Assembly: GCF_023276375.1 (NCBI RefSeq)
Contig: NZ_JALLPK010000003.1
Span: forward strand, 362,941-426,940
From: Halocatena marina
GTDB taxonomy: Archaea; Halobacteriota; Halobacteria; Halobacteriales; Haloarculaceae
Length of the DNA stretch: 64,000 bases
Direction of reading: 5' to 3'
Shown here one piece after another: positions 36,738 to 45,701 of the stretch. Each line of letters opens with the position of its first letter. The stretch's first letter is position 1. The translations under genes were made by a program, and so were the position numbers. Below the pieces are notes generated by a model, which saw only the letters and a program-made list of their open reading frames with translations, had not been told where the DNA came from and made no database searches.

Positions 36738-36801
36738 AGCCAGCGATCGAACCATAGTCATGGGTACGGCCGTACTGCGATGTGATTGCTCGGCTCCTCG
36801 A
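36738..36801 (+). pseudogene. Relic of the 3' end of the 1014-aa gene
   Basis: Reads PAIEP, stop, SWVRPYCDVIARLLE; the intact gene has PALERWPWLRPWCDVIARLL at 36485-36544. Lies just 80 bp downstream of the intact gene in the same orientation, as if a second copy once followed. Confidence 0.6.
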
Positions 36802-36903
36802 AAGATATAGTATTACTACTCCGGTGAATAGTCTGTATATATTATAAATAATAGCATAGAACAAATATATAAATATTGGAAAATAAATATATCATATGGG
36901 TTC

Positions 36904-37677
36904 ATGAGCGATACTACTAGAATTGACGATCTCGTCGTACTGGGACGTGCTGCCCCTGAACCAATATCAGATGGTCGCCACACCGTCTGTCTCGGGGGGT
37001 ATTCGGAAGAAGTTGGATACGTTCGCTTGTACCCGACGCAAAAGCGGATGACCCAATGCAGGCGCTGGAATGTCGTGTCTGTGCTAGTTGAGCATGCTAA
37101 ACCCGATGACCATCGGAAAGAGAGTTACAAAATACAGGGCTCAAAAGAGAATTGGGATCAGCTCCATACGAAAATCAAAAAAGTCGGCCGATTGAGTAAA
37201 GCCGAACGAATCCAGTTGGTAGATCAATTGGCCGGTGATTGTACTGGTCGGTTGAACGAGACCCATACGAGTCTTGGGATGGTCAAACCGTTCGAAATCA
37301 TCGATTATTCACTTGAAGAACGAGACGATCCAACGTATCAGGTAACTCTCGACGGAAGACGGCAAGAGGGGAAGAACGAGTATCCGCACAAGCTCTACCT
37401 CACCTATCGCTGTGAGGAGTGTGCAATCAAGGGTCCTCATCGACAGCACTGCATTGAGTGGGGCATCTACCGGTATTGGGATAAGTACGACGACCCCGAA
37501 GGAGTGTGTGATGCACTCAAGCTTACGGATTCTCGATATCAACACTACTTCTTCGTTGGAAACCTTCGTCATCAACCAACTGCATACATTGTCATTAGTG
37601 ATCTTCGTTTCAGCGAGAAAGACATGCTGAACGCTGGTATATCAGTCGACGATCAGTCGAGCCTTGATGATTGGTGA
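36904..37677 (+). CDS. Hypothetical protein with Cys/His cluster
   Basis: 257 aa. RLYPTQKRMTQCRRWNVVSV near the N-terminus and YRCEECAIKGPHRQHCIEWG at about 169-188 (three Cys and two His, possible metal site). YFFVGNLRHQPTAYIVISDL near the end. AT-rich upstream. Family not recognised. Followed by a small PUA/ASCH-like gene 60 bp on, same strand; together they may form a two-gene nucleic-acid module. This is inference. Confidence 0.7.
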   Translation: MSDTTRIDDLVVLGRAAPEPISDGRHTVCLGGYSEEVGYVRLYPTQKRMTQCRRWNVVSVLVEHAKPDDHRKESYKIQGSKENWDQLHTKIKKVGRLSKAERIQLVDQLAGDCTGRLNETHTSLGMVKPFEIIDYSLEERDDPTYQVTLDGRRQEGKNEYPHKLYLTYRCEECAIKGPHRQHCIEWGIYRYWDKYDDPEGVCDALKLTDSRYQHYFFVGNLRHQPTAYIVISDLRFSEKDMLNAGISVDDQSSLDDW

Positions 37678-37736
37678 ATAAAAAAACACTACGAACTACA
37701 GCAGTTTAATAAGCAACCCGCTGCCAGATATACATA

Positions 37737-38075
37737 ATGACACACAGCAACTCAGCAGGAACTGTCGGACCGATCATCTTCGCAGATACTACCGCCCGGC
37801 GTCAGTTGCTTCAAGAGGGGGAGGTCGTGACCCTCCGAAAGACAACGCGGACCACAGGTGAGACCTGGTGGCGAGAATCACGACTCGGACCGAAGCAGGG
37901 TGATGTCCTCGTCACCGAGATTGGGACGGTGGATCCGAAGCAGGAGGAATCTCTCGCCGAATACCGTGAATTGAGTGGGTTTGAGAGTGTTAGAAAGTGG
38001 CAGGCTGCAATCCAGAAACTCAACGGTTCTCTTCCGGATACCGGTCATCTCTATCGTGTCGTCACACGGGAGTAA
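37737..38075 (+). CDS. Small PUA/ASCH-like hypothetical protein
   Basis: 112 aa. RQLLQEGEVVTLRKTTRTTG, then TEIGTVDPKQEESLAEYREL and SVRKWQAAIQKLNGSLPDTG HLYRV. The ordering (basic strand, TxIG, then WxxAI and a final HLYRV strand) resembles the ASCH/PUA-like barrel that binds RNA or modified bases. Assignment moderate only. Next to the Cys/His protein at 36904. Confidence 0.6.
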   Translation: MTHSNSAGTVGPIIFADTTARRQLLQEGEVVTLRKTTRTTGETWWRESRLGPKQGDVLVTEIGTVDPKQEESLAEYRELSGFESVRKWQAAIQKLNGSLPDTGHLYRVVTRE

Positions 38076-38441
38076 CGATCCTCTGCTTGAGGTATGAGAT
38101 CAATAGTACCGTGTGTGGTAGCGTCGGATATTCGACGAGCGATTTTCAGAGTCTTTCCTCAACGCCCTCTGGTACCTCTTGTGAGCGCTCGATGTGCTCT
38201 CGGGGCGACTCGGCGGCTCAGCGTCCACCATATCGGAACTCACGCCCAGTGCGTACGCAGTGATAACTACGACGAGCTGTGCTCTACTCACGAGCATAGC
38301 GCTGATGAGGACAAATCAGCGGATTCCTACGAAACTGAACAGAGGTGACCAGAACCCACTTGCACAGCTGTGTCGATCGACTCACGATCAGTCATATCGT
38401 ACTGGACGACAAATGTATTCCAACCAGCCAGACACACGCGG

Positions 38442-39092
38442 TCAGCTGCTTCCTTTACCGGTTGTATCACTGTAAACAATATTCTTGATAATTGTCGATT
38501 CAGCGCGATGAAGCACCCGGCTCACGGTTCCCTTTGTTACCTCAAGACCTGTTGCGAGCTCAGTAATTGAACACTCACGCGGTGTCTCGTAATAGCCACG
38601 GTCGACCGCTTCATCAAGTACTTCCCGTTGGCGCTTGGTGAGTCGATCTATTGGATCTGATGGCGAACCAATCGAGATGACCTGATATGTGACACCAGCC
38701 GACTCCAACTCATCTTTGAACTGGGATATATTCTCATCCGAAGCAGTGAACGTAGCAAAGATCCAGCCATCATGAAGAACGAGAGGAGTCTTGACGAGGT
38801 TATTGGAGGCACGTGCCGCGCGGGACGGTGCTGGCTCATCGATCAGACACCGAATGAGGACCACCGTTTCACCAGTATGTAGAATCTCATACGAATGCAA
38901 TTCCGTCAGTTCGTCGAACGACTCGACGAGGGACACGGGATTCATTGTCTGTATTTCAAAAAGGACGCTCATGAGCGCCCCCTCCTCGATCCTATACGAA
39001 TCTAGCAGCTGGAACTCAATGTCCGGATGGTCACGTGAAACGGCGGCTATATCTTCGTTAGATGGTTTGAGTTTCAGCTCCACCTCAGGCAT
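38442..39092 (-). CDS. HTH_10 (Bat-type) regulator, copy B
   Basis: 216 aa from ATG 39092. Nearly the same as copy A through HRAEST, then a different tail (IIKNIVYSDTTGKGSS), showing that homology ends inside the last codons. HTH_10 LTKRQREVLDEAVDRGYYET intact. Divergent from membrane protein copy B. Confidence 0.85.
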   Translation of the reverse strand: MPEVELKLKPSNEDIAAVSRDHPDIEFQLLDSYRIEEGALMSVLFEIQTMNPVSLVESFDELTELHSYEILHTGETVVLIRCLIDEPAPSRAARASNNLVKTPLVLHDGWIFATFTASDENISQFKDELESAGVTYQVISIGSPSDPIDRLTKRQREVLDEAVDRGYYETPRECSITELATGLEVTKGTVSRVLHRAESTIIKNIVYSDTTGKGSS

Positions 39093-39838
39093 ACGCTTTA
39101 TCACTGGTCACCAGTATATGAGCGGTTCGACTTATTGCAACATGTTTTGATCAAATCTTATCGCTCCTCTCCAAGATACATCCAAGCGATAACGATGAAC
39201 CCCATCTCAGACGCAAAAGGTACCGAATTATCGCGGCAGGGAGCTGTCGAGCTGTCTATTAGAGGAGAACTCCGTCAAGCTGGCACCTTTACCTGTCTCG
39301 TGCTGACCATTTCCAATGAGATTTTCTATACATCTAATGAGTGAAAAATCACAACTGACAGCAACCCCTACCACCAGAAAGCTGCAGATCGCTATCGCTT
39401 TAAGCTCGGTGATCTTCACCATCGGCACCACGTTGCAAAATTTTGTCATTATCAATACATCGTTTATTGAGACCATGATGCGGATAGAAAACATCGCAGA
39501 TCCAACTGGTGCGGCCCCTAGCTTTACAATCTGGTTCCGGATCGTCGGCTGCCTCTACATCCTCGGCAACGCAATAGGCATCTTAGCTCTACGAAGCCAA
39601 TCACGACTTCTCTGGTGGACAGTATTTACGGTGAACATCACCCAAGCTTTTGGCTTCGTTCTGATTCCTTCCTCGATGTGGTCGGCTGCCACTGCCACAT
39701 ATGGCGTTTGGGGCATCCTGCCGAGTCTGATCACTGACGGTGGGGCAATTGTCTTAGTACTAGTGATGATTCTCTCCATGGTGAAGTACCGTAGTCCGTG
39801 GGCTCAGCACCGTTTGTCACAATAGTGGCGCTTTCTGT
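38480..39838. repeat. Inverted duplicate module, copy B
   Basis: Same two-gene module as 20345-21705 but inverted; ends at the regulator's tail and just past the membrane protein's stop (GCGCTTTC). The region between could invert by recombination. Confidence 0.85.
39337..39825 (+). CDS. Four-TM membrane protein, copy B
   Basis: About 162 aa from ATG 39337 (MSEKSQLTATPTTRK); ATG 39316 would add MRFSIHL. Four TM segments in the same positions as copy A; most changes are conservative hydrophobic swaps. Intact, suggesting both copies are under selection. Confidence 0.8.
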   Translation: MSEKSQLTATPTTRKLQIAIALSSVIFTIGTTLQNFVIINTSFIETMMRIENIADPTGAAPSFTIWFRIVGCLYILGNAIGILALRSQSRLLWWTVFTVNITQAFGFVLIPSSMWSAATATYGVWGILPSLITDGGAIVLVLVMILSMVKYRSPWAQHRLSQ

Positions 39839-39904
39839 TTAGGATAGCACGAATCTTCTACTGCTACGGTGTCGTCTTCCGAGACGGTCGGACGCATCAG
39901 CAAT

Positions 39905-40471
39905 CAATGGCACCAACGCTGAGCGACGAGAACACGGTTGCCTCGATCTTCCGGAGGTGTTCGCCGACGATTGTCTCGGGCTAGGCCGGTCGCCATCGCA
40001 ATCTCGTTGTGGGTCGTTTCACGGGACGTGTGTGAGGCCATCGACGCTCGCCGACGACATCCGGTTGTGGCCACCACCAAGTAAAAATAGTGCCATGTGA
40101 CTGTACAGCCCAAGAGCACACAAATACAGTCCTGAGACTGTTCACACAATGACGATTGGCTCTGGTCTAAGACACTGGAACGGTCAATCAGGGCAGTATC
40201 GTGCTCAACGAAGCGTGAAATCCAGTGAACAATTCTGCTGATCGGTGATATCGGCGTTGGCAACCAACAAAACGATGCTCCAAGGACGGGCCGCCACCCA
40301 GCCTGCGAAGTGATGGTCGGACTGCAGGGAAATGGGTATGTGGTGACGGCCAACCGGCGTATACCTCGATCGCTTGTCGCCCGCCGCGACAGAAATCGCT
40401 ATCATCGGGTACGTAAAAGCCGTTCTGAGGCCTTCAATCTCGGTTTGATTACCAGTGTCGTGATCCATCAC
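39905..40471 (-). pseudogene. Decayed HTH-type regulator gene
   Basis: Minus strand: MASHTSRETTHNEIAMATGL, then a frameshift, then VGEHLRKIEATVFSSL and a stop near 39905. Upstream pieces (FAGWVAARPWSIVLLVANAD) read as protein but need stop/frame corrections. The end resembles an HTH of the HTH_10 class. No intact frame. Confidence 0.45.
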
Positions 40472-40740
40472 TTCTCGGGAGGTAGGTCCTCGGCTGGTAT
40501 CTCCCAGTCAGCGACGTCGGACCACTCAAGCGTCTGAAGCCGGAGATCCTCACCCTTCTCACAGTCATTTGCCTCCGCGAAGAGTGAATACCGGGTGACC
40601 ACGCAGAAGTGCTCCACTTGCGCTCGGTAGGTACTGTCGAGATCGAGCTCGCGCATGATCCTCGTGGGCGTGGCCCCCGGATATTCGATCGCATACTCGC
40701 TCACGCTCGCTGACAGTGGATCAAATGTCTCAGCACCCAT
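40468..40740 (-). CDS. Small hypothetical protein
   Basis: 90 aa. SASVSEYAIEYPGATPTRIM then RELDLDSTYRAQVEHFCV suggest a helical domain; ends DVADWEIPAEDLPPEK. No family. The 48-bp inverted-repeat element (R1) lies 97 bp upstream of its start, so R1 could be its control region. Confidence 0.65.
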   Translation of the reverse strand: MGAETFDPLSASVSEYAIEYPGATPTRIMRELDLDSTYRAQVEHFCVVTRYSLFAEANDCEKGEDLRLQTLEWSDVADWEIPAEDLPPEK

Positions 40741-40836
40741 ATATGCAGGTCAGTCTCGACACCGTATAGCTACTGACGTATATCATCTGTCGCTATACGA
40801 ATTCCAACATCTCGGCAGAGTATGATTTTCTTCGGA

Positions 40837-40884
40837 CCTTATGTAACAGAGGGTGGATGGGTGGCAGCCACAAGTTACATAAGG
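40837..40884. repeat. 48-bp inverted-repeat element R1
   Basis: Perfect 11-bp arms CCTTATGTAAC and GTTACATAAGG, 26-bp spacer with inner GTGG/CCAC. First of five such elements. Confidence 0.8.
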
Positions 40885-40981
40885 CTAAATCCATCAGCGC
40901 TCGGTGCCGATCGAGGCGCACACCACCTTCGGAAACGATACAGAAGGAATACCTTCAACATCCGGACGCAAAAGCGCCCAA

Positions 40982-41007
40982 TTTCACGTTTCTCTACAAA
41001 TGTAAAA
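40982..41007. repeat. 26-bp palindromic motif M1
   Basis: TTTCAC ... GTAAAA with CTCTACAAAT inside. Similar 26-bp motifs are at 41734 and 45557. Confidence 0.55.
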
Positions 41008-41120
41008 CACTCGACGACTGCAACCGTTCTCCCCGTTGAATCTGATATCTTCACTGCTCATTTTGATCGAGACAGAGCACATGATTGCATGAATCTCTCT
41101 GAGAAGCATGAGGTGGGTGT

Positions 41121-41144
41121 CTCAGAAACCCCCCCCTTTCTGAG
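41121..41144. repeat. Hairpin H1 with C8 loop (candidate terminal repeat)
   Basis: CTCAGAAA, eight C, TTTCTGAG: perfect 8-bp stem. An inverted relative (H2) is at 47198-47223, similar over about 45 bp. Confidence 0.55.
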
Positions 41145-41394
41145 CCACCTCTATTAGTCCTCTGTTCAGTTGTGCCTCTAGTACGTTCAGACGGCGGGCG
41201 GATCGACGGGTGTCGCATTGGGGGATGGTACCAGTCTGTCGGCAGGACGTGCCTCCTGACAGAAGTATCCATTGTGGGTATCCTCTCCTCGTCTTCTCCG
41301 ACATCCCCAACCCACTCAGCGTTCCCCACGGATCAATATAGTAATGAGACACCTCAGCGATCTCCAGATCAGCACGTTCTATATCATATCGCAT
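41122..41394 (-). CDS. Uncertain ORF ending in hairpin H1
   Basis: 90 aa from ATG 41394 (MRYDIERADLEIAEVSHYYI). The frame stays open upstream past 41472 under the glycine-zipper gene, so the start is unclear. The last residues (VAQKGGGF) are encoded by the hairpin H1. The N-terminal half reads as a real protein; the Arg/Cys-rich second half does not. May be a decayed gene. Confidence 0.3.
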   Translation of the reverse strand: MRYDIERADLEIAEVSHYYIDPWGTLSGLGMSEKTRRGYPQWILLSGGTSCRQTGTIPQCDTRRSARRLNVLEAQLNRGLIEVAQKGGGF

Positions 41395-41471
41395 AAACGT
41401 ATCCTCAGGAGCATTCGTACGTTCGATCCTCTCTCGGTCGAAGTCGCCTAGCGGCTCGAAACTCGTTCGTG

Positions 41472-41645
41472 TTAGTTTGTATAGTGTTTTGTTCCTTCGT
41501 ATGCGACACCAGCACCCGTTCCGAGTACGAGGCCTGCACCAGTATTCCCTGTTGCCGCACCTACCATCATGCCTACTCCTGCACCAATCGCTATCCACAT
41601 CCCTTCTGGATAGCCGGATTGTTCGTCAGTTGTCTCTTCTGACAT
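41472..41645 (-). CDS. Small glycine-zipper membrane protein
   Basis: 57 aa. GMWIAIGAGVGMMVGAATGN then TGAGLVLGTGAGVAYEGTKH: repeated GxxxG spacing in a hydrophobic stretch, the mark of small glycine-zipper proteins that pack in membranes. Motif M2 lies 89 bp upstream of its start. Confidence 0.65.
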   Translation of the reverse strand: MSEETTDEQSGYPEGMWIAIGAGVGMMVGAATGNTGAGLVLGTGAGVAYEGTKHYTN

Positions 41646-41733
41646 GCAGATTCTATGTCGCCCTGTGCGATAACTCTGTGGCTCCCAACAAGGGTACCAT
41701 GCTCATTCTCTCAACGCTCCAAGCAGCTCTCAA

Positions 41734-41759
41734 TTTCACGAATCTGTACAAATGTGAAA
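41734..41759. repeat. 26-bp palindromic motif M2
   Basis: TTTCAC ... GTGAAA with GAATCTGTACAAAT between; best-formed of three copies. Positioned as an operator for the minus-strand gene starting at 41645. Confidence 0.6.
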
Positions 41760-41923
41760 CGCAGCCCGACTCACCGCTATGAGATACCTGATTTTTGCAC
41801 TTCAGCGAAGTATTTTCTATGTTCACGTCTCTCTGTTGCACGAGATCGTTACGAAAAACATGTAAGCCGAGCGACCTCGTGTCGTCACATTCGTTATTGC
41901 TCGATCCGCCAGAGTGACACTCC

Positions 41924-44900
41924 TCACGGTTCTGTATCGAGTAACGCCGAGCGCCGGTCCTGAAATTCCTCCCGCTTCGTCGGGTGCTCGGTCTGCGCAG
42001 CGAAATCGATGGCCTCCTCACACCACTCGATCGCCCGTGCGGTCGCACCCTGCTGGTCACAGACATTGATCAATTCGCCAAAGCTATCGAGCGCACAGGG
42101 GAAGCTCTCCTCCTCGCGGAAGATGCGGAGCGCCTCCGCAAAGTATTCTCGGGCGAGTGCGAATTCATCACGGGCATGAGCGAGCCGTCCGAGCCGGCGC
42201 AAATTCCCCGCCTCGCCGTGACGGTCGCCCAGCTTCCGCTGGAGGATGAGGGATTTATTGTGATACTTTGCGGCAGTCGGTAGATCTCCACGCTGTTTGG
42301 CGACCTTTCCGAGATTGGTGAGGGCCGTTGCTTCTGCCTGATGGTTTCCGATCTCCTGAAACAGCGCCAACGACTCCTCATAGTATTCTTTGGCCGTCTC
42401 GAACTCGCCTCGTTTTTCGGCGACGAACCCGAGGTTATTGAGACTCGCTGCTTCGCCGTATTGGTCGCCGAGCTCTCGTCTGAGTATCAGTGACTCTTCG
42501 TGATATTCCTCGGCCGTCTCGAACTCGCCACGTTGTCTGGCGACAACCCCGAGATTGTTGAGACTCTGTGCCTCGCCATGACAGTCTCCAATCTTCCGTT
42601 CGAGTGCCAATGACTCTTCGTGGTAGTCCTCGGCCGTCTCGAACTCGCCACGCTCGTAGGCGACGAGCCCGAGATTGTTGAGACTCTTCGCTTCGCCGTG
42701 GCGGTCGCCAATCTTCCGTTCGAGTGCCAGCGACTCTTCGTGGTAGTCCTCGGCTGACTCCAACTCACCCTGTTTTTCGACAACGTTTCCGAGGTTTTTG
42801 AGACTCCCCGCTTCTCCGTGACGGTCACCGAGTTCTTGAAACAGCGCCAGAGACTCCTCGTGGTATTCCTTGGCCGTCTCTAACCCGCCACGATTTTTGG
42901 CGACGATCCCGAGGTTAGTGAGAGTCTTCGCTTCGCCGTGGCGGTCACCGAGCTCCCGTTTGAGCGCCAGCGACTTCTCGTGGTATTCTTCGGCTGTCTC
43001 CAACTCACCACGATCACCGGCGACGTTTCCGAGATTGGTGAGACTCCCCGCTTCCCCGTGACGGTCGTCGAGTTCCCGGTTGAGTGCCAGCGCCTCCTCG
43101 TAGTATTCTTCGGCCGTCTCGAACTCTCCACGCTTTCCGGCGATGACTCCGAGATTGTCGAGTGTCTGTGCTTCGCCGTGACGGTCGCCGACCTTCTGAA
43201 ACAGCGCCAGCGACTCCTCGCAGTAGTCCTCGGCCGTCTCGAACTCGCCACGCTTTCTGGCGACGAGTCCGAGGCTGTGGTGTGTTGTGGCTTGATGTTT
43301 GCTGGGTGCGGCGAGTTCGTCCCGTGCTGTGTCAATCAGTCGCTCGGCGCGCTCGAATTCCGCCTGGGCCGCATCTAACGCTCCTCGCTTGCGATGAATC
43401 TCCCCGCGTCTGATCAGCCAGTGGAGACGGGCACTGCTCGGACAGGGGTCAGGAAGCGAGACCCCCCACGTTTCGAAGGATCCATATAATACACCGAGTG
43501 TCGCCCGATCTGTTCCGATTTTAGCGACCTGCCGGACGAATCGCTCAGCGGTCTCCTCGGGTGTCTCCGTGATAACGGTGAAAGTCTCGGGTGGAGTGCG
43601 CACCCAGCGTCGGACCCGCTCCTGCTTTGGTTCCTCATCGATGAGGCGAAAGAGTGCCCTCACACACTGCTCGAAGCGATTGCGAGCAAGGCGTTCGCCA
43701 GCGATATCGAGCATGCATTCGAGATAGAGTGCCGACCATTGTGAGTGGGGCATACGAAGGGCTCCTGCGTCCTGTTCGAACATTGACCCTTCGAGAAAGC
43801 CAAGTGTGCGCTCGATCCGTTGGTGCTCGGCTCGATCAGCAGCCAGTGCATGGACGAAGGCCGCCTCGACCGGAAGTTCGGCCGCGTTGAGGACGTTGAC
43901 CATGACGGCGACCGTCTCCGAAAAGGGCTCGTCATCGGCCCACTCCTCGACGGTGGCATACGTCTGGCGCACGTGCCCGTGAAGTGCGGAGACGGGCCGC
44001 TCGGTGGCGATCGCCGGGCCTGCCAGCTGATAGGCCACCACCAACGGGCCTCCGATTTCAGCGTCACAAATCTCTTCGAACACCTGTTCACCGGTCCGAC
44101 CAGTCTTCTCGCCCGTGACCTCCTGATAGTGCTCGATCGCTCGCTGACACTCCCGTTCGTCGAACGGGGGCATGTCGATTCGAGTGAGGTGACGGCGCTG
44201 GTTGTCCAGCCGCGTGTGCCCACCCATGAGGCTGTTACTCTCCCAGGTGCCGGTTCTGGCATCAAGCAGCACGACCACTTCTTCAGCCTTGCCGAGTGTA
44301 TCGAGCACCTCGAAAATCGCGTTGGCATCCGCTCTGGGCGCATCCTCGACAACTACCAGCAGGTCGTCCTCAGCAGCACGGATCGCCTCAATGAGCGTGC
44401 CCGGCTCGTCAAAGGTCGTGGTCGACGCACTTTTCCGATACAGCACCGCTCCCCGATCGGGCTCAGCATGCCACTGACAGGCAACCTGCTTGCAGACCGT
44501 ACTTTTTCCGGAGCCAGCCTCGCCGACCACCACCACATGCTCGCCCGCTGTGAGCTCCTCGTACACCTCCTCCGTGAGCGACACCCGCTCGCCGTCGGAT
44601 GAGGGTGGCCGTTCACGGGGCAGGGGATAGCTCTCTGCGACCGCTGCGAGCGAAAAACCCGTTCGCCAGGCGGTTTCCGGATTCCCGGGCTCGTGGCGCT
44701 CGAAATACAGCGAACCGAGCCGGTTGAACCCTTGATTCTGCAGTGCGGCGCGGTTGCCGCGTAATTCTTGTTCGAGCGCGGTCAGTCGCTCCTCGATGGT
44801 ATCGGCGATCGCGAGCAACTCCCTGTCTGTGCGCAACGCCAGTTCGTCAGCTAACGGCGTCCCGGCGATCTCCTCGATGAACTGCTGCACCGCGTGTCTG

Positions 44901-45283
44901 TACCCCGTCGTCACCGCGACTTCGAGCGTCGTCCGCTGAGTGGAGTCCACGTCGAACTCCAGGTCGAGACCCGCCTCAATCGCATCCGTCAGGTGGACGA
45001 TCGCCGTCTGTCTGTCCTGACTCCACACCGCAAGGGCATCGAGTTCCGCTGCGATGGCCGCCCAGTCCCACTCCTCGACGAGGTGGGACTCGGTCATTCC
45101 CGTGTCGGCCACGAGGTCTGTAATGACTGACTCCTTCACGGCCGTCGTAATTGCAGCCGTGATCGCGTCGGCCTCTCGTTCGTACTCCTCTCGGGTGAGC
45201 ACCTCTCGCGCCTTCGACAGCCCGTCTTTGAGCCCATCGAAGACCGTGTTCGACACAACGCCAATACCGATAGCCTCGATCAC
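41924..45283 (-). CDS. STAND-type NTPase with ten TPR repeats
   Basis: 1119 aa, GTG start at 45283; an AT-rich TATA-like box about 28 bp upstream suggests a leaderless transcript. Residues 1-180 are a helical N-terminal domain of unknown function. NTPase: Walker A VVVVGEAGSGKST at 250-262, Walker B-like LLVVVEDAP. A winged-helix-like stretch follows. From about 690: ten consecutive 40-residue TPR units (core NLGxVAxxRGEFETAEEYHE) plus a degenerate eleventh. This architecture matches signal-sensing STAND ATPases used in antiviral defence. The N-terminal effector is not recognisable. R2 and M3 lie upstream. Confidence 0.8.
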   Translation of the reverse strand: MIEAIGIGVVSNTVFDGLKDGLSKAREVLTREEYEREADAITAAITTAVKESVITDLVADTGMTESHLVEEWDWAAIAAELDALAVWSQDRQTAIVHLTDAIEAGLDLEFDVDSTQRTTLEVAVTTGYRHAVQQFIEEIAGTPLADELALRTDRELLAIADTIEERLTALEQELRGNRAALQNQGFNRLGSLYFERHEPGNPETAWRTGFSLAAVAESYPLPRERPPSSDGERVSLTEEVYEELTAGEHVVVVGEAGSGKSTVCKQVACQWHAEPDRGAVLYRKSASTTTFDEPGTLIEAIRAAEDDLLVVVEDAPRADANAIFEVLDTLGKAEEVVVLLDARTGTWESNSLMGGHTRLDNQRRHLTRIDMPPFDERECQRAIEHYQEVTGEKTGRTGEQVFEEICDAEIGGPLVVAYQLAGPAIATERPVSALHGHVRQTYATVEEWADDEPFSETVAVMVNVLNAAELPVEAAFVHALAADRAEHQRIERTLGFLEGSMFEQDAGALRMPHSQWSALYLECMLDIAGERLARNRFEQCVRALFRLIDEEPKQERVRRWVRTPPETFTVITETPEETAERFVRQVAKIGTDRATLGVLYGSFETWGVSLPDPCPSSARLHWLIRRGEIHRKRGALDAAQAEFERAERLIDTARDELAAPSKHQATTHHSLGLVARKRGEFETAEDYCEESLALFQKVGDRHGEAQTLDNLGVIAGKRGEFETAEEYYEEALALNRELDDRHGEAGSLTNLGNVAGDRGELETAEEYHEKSLALKRELGDRHGEAKTLTNLGIVAKNRGGLETAKEYHEESLALFQELGDRHGEAGSLKNLGNVVEKQGELESAEDYHEESLALERKIGDRHGEAKSLNNLGLVAYERGEFETAEDYHEESLALERKIGDCHGEAQSLNNLGVVARQRGEFETAEEYHEESLILRRELGDQYGEAASLNNLGFVAEKRGEFETAKEYYEESLALFQEIGNHQAEATALTNLGKVAKQRGDLPTAAKYHNKSLILQRKLGDRHGEAGNLRRLGRLAHARDEFALAREYFAEALRIFREEESFPCALDSFGELINVCDQQGATARAIEWCEEAIDFAAQTEHPTKREEFQDRRSALLDTEP
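42030..43310. repeat. Tandem 120-bp repeats encoding TPR units
   Basis: Ten in-phase 120-bp units within the NTPase gene, many sharing long identical stretches. They also create long antisense open frames that are not genes. Copy number may vary by recombination. Confidence 0.75.
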
Positions 45284-45442
45284 TTGTATCTCTCTACTTG
45301 TCTAATTTAATACTTATATATTCCCACGATATGACTGGTCCCGGTCCAGACGGCCCTGTGGGGGTGGCCCCCCGTCGAGATCTACCATATATCGCTATAG
45401 AAAATCAGATTAACACCTCGTCTGACTGTGGTTCTCTTTGAG

Positions 45443-45490
45443 CCTTATGTAATGGACGGTGAGTCGATGGCATCCATGAGTTACATAAGG
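45443..45490. repeat. 48-bp inverted-repeat element R2
   Basis: Arms CCTTATGTAA and TTACATAAGG; spacer includes ATGG/CCAT. About 70 bp downstream of the right arm also resembles the sequence after R1. Sits 160 bp upstream of the STAND gene. Confidence 0.8.
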
Positions 45491-45556
45491 AATCCACCAG
45501 CACTCTGCGCTGATCGAGGTGAACACCACCGTCGGAAACGGTGCAAAAGGCTCTGA

Positions 45557-45582
45557 TTTTACGTATCTCTACAACCGTGAGA
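45557..45582. repeat. 26-bp motif M3
   Basis: TTTTAC ... CCGTGAGA with GTATCTCTACAA inside; weaker match to M1 and M2. Confidence 0.45.
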
Positions 45583-45701
45583 TTGAGCCTATTGCACTGC
45601 ACAGTCCTCTACGAAATGTGGGCCGTCACGCTATATTTCAAGACAGGTCGTACATTAGAAATCGTAACTAGTCGACTTCAGTCGACATGGGCGGATCGCG
45701 A

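Noticed and set aside
42487..43413. Long open frames antisense or out of frame to the TPR region
   Set aside because: They arise from the in-phase 120-bp repeats; translations are Arg/Ser-rich and have no domain.
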